DNA of 64,000 nucleotides from Zunongwangia mangrovi. GTDB lineage: Bacteria > Bacteroidota > Bacteroidia > Flavobacteriales > Flavobacteriaceae. Shown piece after piece: positions 53,816 to 62,216 of the stretch. The stretch lies in NCBI RefSeq assembly GCF_900112105.1, contig NZ_FOKV01000002.1, positions 62,001 through 126,000 on the forward strand. Reading direction: 5' to 3'. The notes beneath the pieces are model-generated. The model was not told the origin of the DNA and made no database searches. It was given only the letters and a program-made list of their open reading frames with translations. The position numbers and the translations under genes were made by a program. Numbering within the stretch: the first letter of the stretch is position 1; each line of letters opens with the position of its first letter.

Positions 53816-56002
53816 ATGATAAAGATTACAGAAAAAAGCCTTGCAGATTTAGAATTTCCGGTAGTTAGAGAGCAGATAAGCGAATTATGTGTAACAGACC
53901 CAGGGAAAGCTAAAGCATTAGAAATTAAGCCATTTAAAACCTATAAAAAAACCTATTTTGGATTACATCAAACTAACGAATATGTAAGTTCCAAACTACA
54001 GGAAACGCCAATCCCAAATCATGGTTTCGATCAAATAAATAATGAGCTCAAATTATTGAATATTGAAGAAACTATTTTAGAGGTTTCAGGTTTTCGAAAA
54101 ATCGCTACACTTTCTGAAACGGTAAATACGCATCTTCGCTATTTTCATAAATTTCAGCAAATCTATCCAAATCTGCATCAAACAGTTTCTGAGGTTGAAT
54201 ATACCACCGTTCTTATCGACCAGATCAATAAAATTGTAGATCGTTTTGGTGAGATTAAAGATGATGCTTCTCCCCTTTTACAAAGTCTTCGCCGCAAGAT
54301 CAATTCAGTAAAAGGACAAATTAACGGAAGTTTTAGCAGTGCTTTAAGCACCTATTCGTCCTACGGTTATCTGGATGAAATTCGGGAAAGTGTTGTAGAA
54401 AATGTACGAGTATTAGCGGTAAAAGCCATGTACCGCCGCAAGGTAAAGGGCGGAATTATGGGAAGCTCCAAAACGGGTAGTATTGTTTTTATTCAGCCAG
54501 AATCAACTTTTCAATATACGCGAGAACTTAATAATCTTCAGTATGAAGAAAAAGAGGAAGTAAACCGAATTTTAAAAGAGCTAACCGAATTTGTTCGGCC
54601 TTTTAGAGAACTTTTAATTCAATATCAAAAATTACTTACCAAGATCGATGTTATTGCTGCAAAGGCAAAATACGCGGAGAAGATCAACGGAATATTACCA
54701 ACGATCACGGCAGATCAGGAAGTTCAGCTAAAAGAAGCTTATCATCCTTTATTATTGATCAGCAATAACAAAAAAGGAAATAAAACCTATCCACAGGATA
54801 TAGATCTTAGTAAAGATAATCGCATTGTAGTGATTTCTGGCCCCAACGCAGGTGGTAAAAGTATCACGCTTAAAACGGTGGGTTTATTACAGTTGATGTT
54901 GCAAAGTGGAATTTTAATTCCGGTTCACGAATTTAGCCGGGTTTCGTTCTTCAATAGGATTTTAACCGATATTGGTGATAATCAATCGATCGAAAATCAC
55001 TTAAGTACCTATTCATATCGTTTAAAGAATATGAATTATTTTCTGCGGAAGTGTGACGATAAAACTCTCTTTTTAATTGACGAATTTGGTACCGGTAGTG
55101 ATCCTGAACTTGGTGGTGCTTTGGCTGAAACTTTTCTTGAAGTTTTTTACGAAAAAGAAAGCTTTGGAATCTTGACCACACACTACGCTAACCTGAAAAA
55201 ATTAGCCAGCGAATTGCCCAATATAAGCAATGCAAATATGCTTTTTGATTCCAGAAGTTTAGAACCTATGTTCAAGCTTCGTGTGGGTGAAGCCGGAAGC
55301 TCATTTACTTTTGAAGTTGCCCAGAAAAACGGAATTCCATATAGCTTAATCAATCGTTCTAAGAAAAAAGTTGAGCGTGGTAAAATTCGATTTGACAGAA
55401 GTATTGCCAAACTTCAGCAAGAGCGCAGTAAACTTCAAAAAACAACCGATTCTTTAAAACAAAAAGAGCAAAAGGCTGCAGTACAAAAGGATAAGCTGGA
55501 AGAAACCAATGCGCGTATTCAGCAGAAATTAGAAGATTACCAGGAGCTTTTTGATACCAACCAGCGAATGATCTACTTGGGACAAAAAGTTAATGATATC
55601 AGCGAAAAATTCTTTGCCAATAACAACAAAAAAGATCTTATTGGTGAATTTTTGAAGATGGTCGCAATAGAGAATTCGAAGCGAAAAAAGCAAAACGCAA
55701 AACAGCGAAAGGCAGAAAAAGCGCGCGAACAAAAAATAAAAGCTGAAGCCGAAAAAAAAGTTGAAGTAATTCGACAAAAGAAAAAGGAAGAGAAAAAGAA
55801 AGAAGAGATCCAGGCTAAAAAAGAAGCGAACAAACCAAAAGCTAAGGTAAAACTTGGTGATCGTGTTCGGCTTGAAGATAGCCGTAGTGTTGGAACCTTA
55901 GACAAGATCGAAAAAGGAAAAGCAACGGTTAATTATGGAATGTTTACCACACAGGTGGATATAGAAAAATTAGAATTGGTGCAAGCCATGAAAAAATCTT
56001 AG
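53816..56002 (+). CDS. MutS2-like ATPase lacking the C-terminal Smr domain
   Basis: A 728-residue MutS-family protein. Residues about 1-280 form the core/lever part. Walker A (V-I-S-G-P-N-A-G-G-K-S) is at about 341-351, Walker B (L-F-L-I-D-E-F-G-T-G-S-D-P) at about 418-430, and T-T-H-Y-A-N-L-K-K-L-A near 458. A long charged coiled coil follows (about 530-680), then a short K-L-G-D-R-V-R-L-x-D-S-R-S-V-G-T-L beta domain. The Smr nuclease domain of ordinary MutS2 is absent. ATG 53816 chosen; TTG 53810 would add M-F. Probably acts on recombination or stalled ribosomes. Confidence 0.92.
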   Translation: MIKITEKSLADLEFPVVREQISELCVTDPGKAKALEIKPFKTYKKTYFGLHQTNEYVSSKLQETPIPNHGFDQINNELKLLNIEETILEVSGFRKIATLSETVNTHLRYFHKFQQIYPNLHQTVSEVEYTTVLIDQINKIVDRFGEIKDDASPLLQSLRRKINSVKGQINGSFSSALSTYSSYGYLDEIRESVVENVRVLAVKAMYRRKVKGGIMGSSKTGSIVFIQPESTFQYTRELNNLQYEEKEEVNRILKELTEFVRPFRELLIQYQKLLTKIDVIAAKAKYAEKINGILPTITADQEVQLKEAYHPLLLISNNKKGNKTYPQDIDLSKDNRIVVISGPNAGGKSITLKTVGLLQLMLQSGILIPVHEFSRVSFFNRILTDIGDNQSIENHLSTYSYRLKNMNYFLRKCDDKTLFLIDEFGTGSDPELGGALAETFLEVFYEKESFGILTTHYANLKKLASELPNISNANMLFDSRSLEPMFKLRVGEAGSSFTFEVAQKNGIPYSLINRSKKKVERGKIRFDRSIAKLQQERSKLQKTTDSLKQKEQKAAVQKDKLEETNARIQQKLEDYQELFDTNQRMIYLGQKVNDISEKFFANNNKKDLIGEFLKMVAIENSKRKKQNAKQRKAEKAREQKIKAEAEKKVEVIRQKKKEEKKKEEIQAKKEANKPKAKVKLGDRVRLEDSRSVGTLDKIEKGKATVNYGMFTTQVDIEKLELVQAMKKS

Positions 56003-56013
56003 AAAAAATATTA

Positions 56014-56427
56014 ATGAATATTCCTAAAAATAAGAAAATTATACTTTTTGATGGTGTTTGCAATCTATGCAATGATGCCGTAATATTCATTATAAAACAT
56101 GATAAAAACGACCAATTTCGCTTTGCATCTTTACAAAGTGATCTTGGTCGTCAACTTCTTGAAGAGCGAAATATCGATCCTAATTATTTAGATTCGATCA
56201 TTCTAATTGAACCTGGTATTGCCTGGTATGAAAAATCTGATGCAGCCCTAGAAATTTCAAAGGATCTAAGTGGTTTTTATCAAGGTCTAAAAATCTTCAA
56301 AATTCTTCCAAAAGGATTTCGAGATGCCGTTTATAATGGCATTGCAAACAACCGCTATAAATGGTTTGGTAAAAAAGAGAGCTGTATGATCCCAACACCA
56401 GAGCTTAAAGCTAAATTTTTGGATTAA
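56014..56427 (+). CDS. DCC family thiol-disulfide oxidoreductase (DUF393)
   Basis: A 137-residue protein of the DCC family. The name motif D-G-V-C-N-L-C lies at residues 13-19, the CxxC of a thioredoxin-like active site. F-A-S-L-Q-S and G-x-R-D-x-V-Y-x-x-x-A-x-N-R-Y are typical. It starts 11 bases after the MutS2-like gene. Cytosolic; partner unknown. Confidence 0.92.
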   Translation: MNIPKNKKIILFDGVCNLCNDAVIFIIKHDKNDQFRFASLQSDLGRQLLEERNIDPNYLDSIILIEPGIAWYEKSDAALEISKDLSGFYQGLKIFKILPKGFRDAVYNGIANNRYKWFGKKESCMIPTPELKAKFLD

Positions 56428-56481
56428 ATTTTCTAAAATTATACGATTTTATATCTTACCGTTCTAAAAATAAAATAGTCT

Positions 56482-57006
56482 ATGGAGCCTCACTGGCATT
56501 GTGAACTTTGCGAACATCAGGATGTAAGCTTAAAAGAAGGTAATATTTGTGGCTTAACCGGAAACAAGCCTAATTTTACTAATACTTGTCACAAAATAGA
56601 ATTTGGAGAAAGAAGGAAGGAGAAAATTGTAGATACTAACGCAAAATTTCAGAAAGTACTTAAAAATAAATGGTGGGTATACAGCTATTTCGTTCTATTT
56701 AATATTTTCGCTATTGCATTATTCTATTTAGATTATTTATTCCTGGACTACATAAAACATTTTTTTCTAATGGCTTATGCTGTTCCCATTTTCATTGCAG
56801 CAATAGCAATTACATTATTAGGAATGGGTTGGGGAGCTTTAAATAATTATAGAAACAATCTAAGCATTGCTAAAGCCAATAAAAACGAAGCTGATTTGGC
56901 ACTTTCAGCTTACAACATAGATTATAAGCTGAAGTTAGATTTCCTCAAATCTTTTCATGGTGACCCAAAAGTAAAAAGTGATCTACAGTTTTATTATAAA
57001 GAATAA
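56482..57006 (+). CDS. Zinc-finger-like two-helix membrane protein, unknown function
   Basis: A 174-residue protein. The N-terminus H-C-E-L-C-E-H-Q-D with later N-I-C-G-L-T-G and T-C-H (Cys at about residues 7, 10, 23, 36) may hold a zinc ion. Two membrane helices follow (about 63-82 and 92-118). The rest is a charged cytosolic tail. I recognise no named family. It stands 54 bases after the DCC gene on the same strand. Confidence 0.6.
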   Translation: MEPHWHCELCEHQDVSLKEGNICGLTGNKPNFTNTCHKIEFGERRKEKIVDTNAKFQKVLKNKWWVYSYFVLFNIFAIALFYLDYLFLDYIKHFFLMAYAVPIFIAAIAITLLGMGWGALNNYRNNLSIAKANKNEADLALSAYNIDYKLKLDFLKSFHGDPKVKSDLQFYYKE

Positions 57007-57007
57007 G

Positions 57008-57041
57008 TATTTCGAGATCTTCCTAGTCGAAATAAATTTTT
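57008..57041 (+). terminator. Terminator after the zinc-finger-like membrane protein gene
   Basis: TATTTCGA pairs with TCGAAATA (11-base loop), followed by AATTTTT. Confidence 0.7.
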
Positions 57042-57069
57042 AATCAAAATCAACTGATATTCGCAAATA

Positions 57070-58383
57070 CTATTTCTTGTGAGTTTTAGCATATTCGTCA
57101 TCCCACTCTTTTACATTTGGTGGGCCCATCATATCTACAGATTTTGCAACCATCACAGATACAGCTGCATCTCCAGTAACATTAACCGTTGTTCTACACA
57201 TATCCAGTGGTCTATCTACTGCAAATATCAAAGCTAAACCTGCTTCAGGAATACCGGCTTGTGCTAATACTATAACTAACATCACCATTCCTGCTCCCGG
57301 TACCGCTGCAGATCCAATAGAAGCTAAAGTTGCTGTAGCGATAATACCTAATTGCGCACCAATACTAAGATCGATCCCAAAAGCCTGCGCGATAAATACC
57401 GCAGCAACTGCCTGGTATAAACTTGTACCATCCATGTTGATAGTCGCCCCGATTGGTAATACAAAACTGGTAACTTCCTTATGAACTCCCATGTGCTCTT
57501 CTACACGCTCCATAGTAACGGGTAAAGTGGCCGCACTAGAACTTGTTGAAAATGCTAAAAGCTGTGCAGGAGCAATCCCATTGATAAAAAATGAAGGTTT
57601 GTTTTTAGTAAAGATCCAAACCAATAAAATATATACACCAATCATTAAGGCTAAACCAACTAACACAGTTAGTGCATACATCGCTAAGGCAGCAAAAAGA
57701 TCTGTGCTTGGCGATTCAACTACCAATGCAGCAAGTAGCGCAAAAACTCCGTATGGAGCAAAAAGCATGATTAAATCGATTAATTTCAGTATTACTTCGT
57801 TAAAGCCATCAAAGAAATCTTTTACAGGTTTCGCCGTCTTTTCATCAATTAAGATCAAACCAATTCCGAAAAAAATAGCAAAGAAAATTACCTGAAGCAT
57901 ATTCCCATTATCACTGGCAGCTGCAAAAATATTACTCGGCACCAAATCTTCTAAAGCTTGTAAAGGTCCGGCTTCACGCTGTTTTGCAGCATTAGCCTGT
58001 ACACCAACGGCATCACCTTCGTAACTGGTTATTAATTCCTGGCGGGTATCTTCACCAATAGTTCCGCCGGGATTAATAAGGTTAACCATAATTAACCCGA
58101 TCGTTACCGCGATAATGGTCGTGGTAACATAGATCCCGATGGTACGGAATCCCATTTTAGATAATTTCGAAATATCTTTTAGATCAGAGATTCCTTTAAT
58201 CAACGAAGCTAAAATTAGCGGAACTGCAATAAGCTTAAGCGAATTAATAAAAATGTTTCCAAAAGGTTTTATCCAGTCACTCACAAAATCGGCTCCCCAG
58301 CTAAAATTGGTCATGATAAGGGCAAAAACAACTCCGGCAAACATTCCTAATAAAATCTGCCAATGCAGTGCTAATTTCTTCAT
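57070..58383 (-). CDS. Dicarboxylate/amino acid:cation symporter (DAACS family)
   Basis: A 437-residue inner-membrane symporter of the GltP/DctA family. Helices run from residue 9 on. The serine-rich re-entrant loop A-F-S-T-S-S-S-A-A-T-L-P, then G-A-T-I-N-M-D-G-T-S-L-Y, G-x-P-E-A-G-L-A-L-I-F-A-V-D-R-P-L-D-M-C-R-T and N-V-T-G-D form the substrate and cation sites. The Arg in the last motif favours acidic substrates such as glutamate, aspartate or dicarboxylates. It starts 24 bases after the aroC stop, so the two may share a transcript. Confidence 0.94.
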   Translation of the reverse strand: MKKLALHWQILLGMFAGVVFALIMTNFSWGADFVSDWIKPFGNIFINSLKLIAVPLILASLIKGISDLKDISKLSKMGFRTIGIYVTTTIIAVTIGLIMVNLINPGGTIGEDTRQELITSYEGDAVGVQANAAKQREAGPLQALEDLVPSNIFAAASDNGNMLQVIFFAIFFGIGLILIDEKTAKPVKDFFDGFNEVILKLIDLIMLFAPYGVFALLAALVVESPSTDLFAALAMYALTVLVGLALMIGVYILLVWIFTKNKPSFFINGIAPAQLLAFSTSSSAATLPVTMERVEEHMGVHKEVTSFVLPIGATINMDGTSLYQAVAAVFIAQAFGIDLSIGAQLGIIATATLASIGSAAVPGAGMVMLVIVLAQAGIPEAGLALIFAVDRPLDMCRTTVNVTGDAAVSVMVAKSVDMMGPPNVKEWDDEYAKTHKK

Positions 58384-58407
58384 AGTGTGGTTTTCTGTAT
58401 TTTTTTA

Positions 58408-59472
58408 TTAAAGTTTAGATGATTTATTCTGAAGTGAAAAATCGGCAATCGTAAGTGCTGCCATAGCTTCAACTATAGGAACGGCTCTGGGAACAACACA
58501 AGGATCGTGGCGACCTTTCCCCTGCATTTCTACCATATCACCATCTTTATTAATAGTAACTTGTTTTTGCATTATTGTCGCAACAGGCTTAAAAGCAACG
58601 TTGAAGTAAATATCCATACCATTTGAAATTCCGCCCTGAATACCGCCACTCAAATTGGTTTTTGTAGAACCATCTTCGTTAAAAAGATCGTTGTGCTCGC
58701 TACCTTTCATTTTGGTTCCTTCAAAACCGCTACCGTATTCAAAACCTTTAACGGCATTTATTGATAGCATGGCTTTACCTAATTCGGCATGTAATTTATC
58801 AAAAACTGGTTCTCCCAATCCTTTTGGTACGTTGCTAATCACACATCTTACGGTTCCACCAACAGTATCTCCTTCAGATCTTATTTGCTTGATAAAAGCT
58901 TCCATTTCTTCAGCTTTGGCTTTATCTGGGCATCGTACAGGATTTGTTTCGATCAAAGAAAAATCGACTTCATAATGTGGTTTATCCAAATAGATCTTGC
59001 CAACAGAATCTACATAAGCAGTGATCTTAATATCTTTTAGTAGTTGTTTCGCAATTGCGCCTGCCACTACTCTACTTGCCGTTTCTCTTGCAGAGCTACG
59101 CCCACCACCACGATAGTCTCTTACACCATACTTTTCGTCATACGTATAATCGGCATGACTTGGACGATACGTATCTTTTATATGAGAATAATCTTTAGAT
59201 TTTTGATTTGCGTTATGAATTACAAAACCAATTGGTGTACCAGTGGTCTTTCTTTCAAAAATACCCGAGTAGAATTCTACCGTATCTGGTTCTTTACGCT
59301 GCGTTACAATGGCAGACTGGCCAGGTTTTCTTCGGTTTAATTCTTCCTGAATTGCTTCAAAGTCTAATTCTAATCCTGCCGGGCATCCATCGATGACTCC
59401 ACCAATTGCCGGCCCGTGTGATTCACCAAAAGTGGTGAGTTTAAAAATTTTTCCGAAGGAATTTCCTGCCAT
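58408..59472 (-). CDS. aroC: Chorismate synthase
   Basis: A 354-residue FMN-dependent enzyme making chorismate from EPSP, the last shared step of aromatic biosynthesis. [43 protein letters not shown] and [10 protein letters not shown] are all present. ATG 59472 (M-A-G-N-S-F-G) was chosen because the upstream start at 59490 lies in a promoter box. Its 3' end meets the symporter gene. Confidence 0.97.
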   Translation of the reverse strand: MAGNSFGKIFKLTTFGESHGPAIGGVIDGCPAGLELDFEAIQEELNRRKPGQSAIVTQRKEPDTVEFYSGIFERKTTGTPIGFVIHNANQKSKDYSHIKDTYRPSHADYTYDEKYGVRDYRGGGRSSARETASRVVAGAIAKQLLKDIKITAYVDSVGKIYLDKPHYEVDFSLIETNPVRCPDKAKAEEMEAFIKQIRSEGDTVGGTVRCVISNVPKGLGEPVFDKLHAELGKAMLSINAVKGFEYGSGFEGTKMKGSEHNDLFNEDGSTKTNLSGGIQGGISNGMDIYFNVAFKPVATIMQKQVTINKDGDMVEMQGKGRHDPCVVPRAVPIVEAMAALTIADFSLQNKSSKL

Positions 59473-59487
59473 TAGTACGATTTTGAA

Positions 59488-59495
59488 CAAATGTA
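59488..59495 (-). promoter_or_regulatory. Putative -7 box TACATTTG for aroC (minus strand)
   Basis: CAAATGTA on the plus strand, 15 bases before the aroC ATG at 59472; fits TAnnTTTG. Confidence 0.5.
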
Positions 59496-59724
59496 ATTTT
59501 TTAGCCTATAATTTAAAAATTCATTTTAGTAAAACATTTGCATTTATGCGAGAAAATAGACTTCATCAGCTTTTGCGGTTAATTCTGCATTAAAAATATT
59601 CAGTTTTAAACATAAATATTTAGCAAATCACTAATAATCGCATTTTGCTATTTTGAACTTCTAAAAAGTGAACTGAAAGAGCGTTAAACCAGAGAAACCG
59701 ATATTTCACTCTTTTATTATTGCT

Positions 59725-59732
59725 TATTTTTG
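59725..59732 (+). promoter_or_regulatory. Putative -7 box TATTTTTG for the ApbE-RnfCD operon
   Basis: Fits TAnnTTTG, 18 bases before the first ATG of the operon. A TTT lies about 18 bases upstream in place of TTG. Confidence 0.45.
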
Positions 59733-59750
59733 AAGCAAATAAATTGCTGA

Positions 59751-60050
59751 ATGAAATTGATAAAACAGGCAGGCTTATATCTTTTAGGCGCCGGACTTTT
59801 AATTTTTGGAAACCGGAAAACCCTGGATGGGATTCTGGTTTCACTCGATCCACCCGAAGAAAAGGATCATAAAAAGTTTGATGAAACTTTTGAAACGCAA
59901 AAAATTACCCGAAATAAAGAAAACAAATTGGCGAACGAAAATATTTATTTTCAAACTATTCATATCGACGAAAGAGATATTAACGCCACTCCAACCCCTA
60001 AAACAAGCATAGAAAGTGATAACGCAGAAACCGCTTCCGCAAGTCAGTAA
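59751..60050 (+). CDS. Small single-pass membrane protein leading the ApbE-RnfCD operon
   Basis: A 99-residue protein of no family I recognise. Residues about 8-20 (L-Y-L-L-G-A-G-L-L-I-F) form one short membrane helix or an uncleaved signal. The rest is charged, low in hydrophobics and ends in an S/T/A-rich tail. No flavin attachment motif ([DS]-G-A-T type), haem motif or Cys is seen. The ApbE-like frame starts inside its last 12 codons (35-base overlap), so they are co-translated. It could be an anchor or chaperone of the redox unit. Confidence 0.6.
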   Translation: MKLIKQAGLYLLGAGLLIFGNRKTLDGILVSLDPPEEKDHKKFDETFETQKITRNKENKLANENIYFQTIHIDERDINATPTPKTSIESDNAETASASQ

Positions 60051-60966
60051 ACAATACAAAGCGCAAACCCGGTTCCTGTTTTATTGCCATATAAAAATTA
60101 AACTTCCGGTAGTTTGCCACGACTTTTATTTTGATGAACTTTTTGCTGAATTAGAGCGAATTGATCGAAGGTACAATTCATATTCAGAAGATTCCTATAT
60201 CTCGAAAATCAATAAAAACGCCGGTCATTTTACTGAAACTGATGAGTTTACTATTGAATTACTTCAACAAGTAAAACAACTTTCAAGCTATTTTCAAGGT
60301 GCTTACGACATTACGTCGATGCCACTTTTAAAACTTTGGGGTTTGCACGAAAATGAAATAAACAAAATCCCGAGTTTAACTGAAATTGAATCGACTCAGC
60401 AATTAGTAAATTATCAAAACATTCAAATTGAAGGAAATCGGGTTAAAATTGAAAGCGGACAAGAAATTAACACCGGTTCTTTTTTAAAAGCTTACGCGAT
60501 CGATCTGGTTTTAGAAAAACTCAAGAACGATGGCATCACCGATGCGATGATTAATGCCGGCGGAAGTACGATCGTTGGAATAAATGATGATGAGCATCCT
60601 AATTGGAAAGTAAATGTTCCCGATATCGCTGAAAATACCGACTTGTTTCAACTAAAATTAAAGAATAATTGCTTTTCAACTTCAGCGAGAAATACGCACT
60701 CCAACATTATTGAAGGGAAAGAGTTTGGGCATATTATCAATGCTGTAACCGGTTATCCTTCCAGTAATTATCAGCTTGGTTTACTTACCGATTCTTGTTT
60801 TTTAGGTGATGTTTTAGCTACCGGACTTTTCGCAATTCCTTCCAATCATTTTTTGGTGACTTTGCATAAAATTCAGCAGGATTTTAAAGTGGAAGGTTTT
60901 CTAATTAACCAACAGGGCGGAATTATTTCTTCGGAAAACTTTCCGGTAAAGATCGATCGCCGATGA
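60016..60966 (+). CDS. apbE: ApbE-like FAD:protein FMN transferase, no signal peptide
   Basis: A 316-residue ApbE-fold protein. R-Y-N-S-Y-S-E-D-S-Y-I-S-K-I-N (about 52-66), G-A-Y-D-I-T-S-M-P-L, N-A-G-G-S, G-H-I-I-N-A-x-T-G-Y-P and the metal-binding G-D-V-L-A-T-G match the family. The usual D-x-G-G-I-A-K-G is altered to N-T-G-S-F-L-K-A (152-159); the Lys remains. The start is GTG 60016, since a stop at 60010-60012 bars extension. It has neither Sec signal nor lipobox, unlike most ApbE, so it would act in the cytosol. ATGA overlap with rnfC. Confidence 0.85.
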   Translation: MITQKPLPQVSKQYKAQTRFLFYCHIKIKLPVVCHDFYFDELFAELERIDRRYNSYSEDSYISKINKNAGHFTETDEFTIELLQQVKQLSSYFQGAYDITSMPLLKLWGLHENEINKIPSLTEIESTQQLVNYQNIQIEGNRVKIESGQEINTGSFLKAYAIDLVLEKLKNDGITDAMINAGGSTIVGINDDEHPNWKVNVPDIAENTDLFQLKLKNNCFSTSARNTHSNIIEGKEFGHIINAVTGYPSSNYQLGLLTDSCFLGDVLATGLFAIPSNHFLVTLHKIQQDFKVEGFLINQQGGIISSENFPVKIDRR

Positions 60967-62216
60967 TGCATATTCCGTCGTTAAAATATAAAACCAAAAA
61001 GCAACCGATCGCTGAATTAAAGGAAGCTTCAGTTTATCGAATTCCACTGCAATCCTATCGCTCAACTTTGCTGCCGCTTGTAAAAATTGGCGATCAAATT
61101 TTACAATATCAGGTTTTGGCTGAAGATGTAGAACATCAATTCGCAGCTAAGATTCATTCGCCGGTTTCAGGAAAAGTTATTGCGATCGATGAACATTATA
61201 TCAGTTTAGAAAATGATTTTCAGCAACAAAAAATCACTACTGAAATTATCGAATTTCAGCAATTAGATTTAGAGCGCTTTGTTCAGGTTTTAAAAGACTT
61301 CGGAATTGCAGGAATTGGAGGTGCAGAATTCCCAACCAACATTAAATATAAGGTTGAAGGAAGTGAAATTAAATCACTTTTAATCAATGGAATAGAATGC
61401 GAACCTTATTTGACTTCAGATTATGCTGTGATGCGTCACGAAACTGAAAAATTATTGAAAACCATTGCGGTTTTAAATCAAATTTTTCAACCTGAAGAGA
61501 TCGTTATCGGGATTGAAAAACAACATAAAGAACTCAAAAAACACTTCGAAAAAAGCTTCAAAAATTATCCAAATTTAGCCATTAGAATTCATTTATTAAC
61601 CAATGAATATCCGCAAGGTGGCGAACTTCAGTTTATAAAAAGTGTTACCCATAAAGAAATTCCAAAAGGAAGCATTCCGGCGAATTTTGGATATCTGGTG
61701 AGCAACGTGGGGACGATTTTAGCGATTTACGAAGCTCTTTTTAATGGAATCCCAACTACTGAACGTGTAATTACAATTTCAGGAAATGCGGTAAACAGCA
61801 TTGGAAACTACCGCGTTAAAATTGGAACTCCTATTCGGCATATTTTAGAAGAATTAAATATTGATGCTGAAGATGTAGATATCGTTTTGGGCGGACCAAT
61901 GATGGGAAAAGAAGTTGCAGATCTGGATAGCCCGATTAAAAAAGGTTCTGGCGGACTTCTACTATTCAAAAAGCAACAAAAATCTATCGAAAATTGCATT
62001 GAATGCGGGTATTGCGTAGATGTTTGTCCGCAGCACTTAATGCCAATGCAGTTTGTAAAAGGTCATCAGGAAGATCAAAATTTGTTGAGCCAATTCAACT
62101 TAGATCATTGTATCGAGTGCGGCGCGTGCGAATATATTTGTCCTAGTAATTTACCGCTAATGCAAAGCATTGTTTTAGGAAAAGTGGAACTTCAAAAAAT
62201 GAGGTATGCAAAATAG
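60963..62216 (+). CDS. rnfC: RnfC-like electron transport subunit
   Basis: A 417-residue RnfC homologue, peripheral on the cytosolic side. An N-terminal barrel-sandwich domain (residues 1-85, I-H-S-P-V-S-G-K-V) is followed by the FMN/NADH-type fold with G-I-A-G-I-G-G-A-E-F-P-T-N (about 112-124) and N-G-I-E-C-E-P-Y-L-T. Two [4Fe-4S] motifs follow, Cys345/348/351/355 and Cys383/386/389/393. In Rnf it links NADH and the membrane part. rnfD begins 11 bases before its stop. No rnfA, B, E or G is in the window. Confidence 0.93.
   Translation: MMHIPSLKYKTKKQPIAELKEASVYRIPLQSYRSTLLPLVKIGDQILQYQVLAEDVEHQFAAKIHSPVSGKVIAIDEHYISLENDFQQQKITTEIIEFQQLDLERFVQVLKDFGIAGIGGAEFPTNIKYKVEGSEIKSLLINGIECEPYLTSDYAVMRHETEKLLKTIAVLNQIFQPEEIVIGIEKQHKELKKHFEKSFKNYPNLAIRIHLLTNEYPQGGELQFIKSVTHKEIPKGSIPANFGYLVSNVGTILAIYEALFNGIPTTERVITISGNAVNSIGNYRVKIGTPIRHILEELNIDAEDVDIVLGGPMMGKEVADLDSPIKKGSGGLLLFKKQQKSIENCIECGYCVDVCPQHLMPMQFVKGHQEDQNLLSQFNLDHCIECGACEYICPSNLPLMQSIVLGKVELQKMRYAK

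Noticed and set aside
55573-55905. 110-codon minus-strand frame rich in Phe and Ser
   Set aside because: Mirror of the Lys/Glu-rich coiled coil of the MutS2-like protein.
57491-57895. 134-codon plus-strand frame inside the symporter gene
   Set aside because: Antisense to conserved transport motifs; low-complexity Lys/Ser translation.
59806-60012. 68-codon frame inside the first gene of the ApbE-RnfCD operon, in frame with apbE
   Set aside because: It ends in a stop 3 bases before the apbE start and is very basic. The overlapping 99-residue frame has the better start and a promoter, and the frame carries no ApbE-type sequence.
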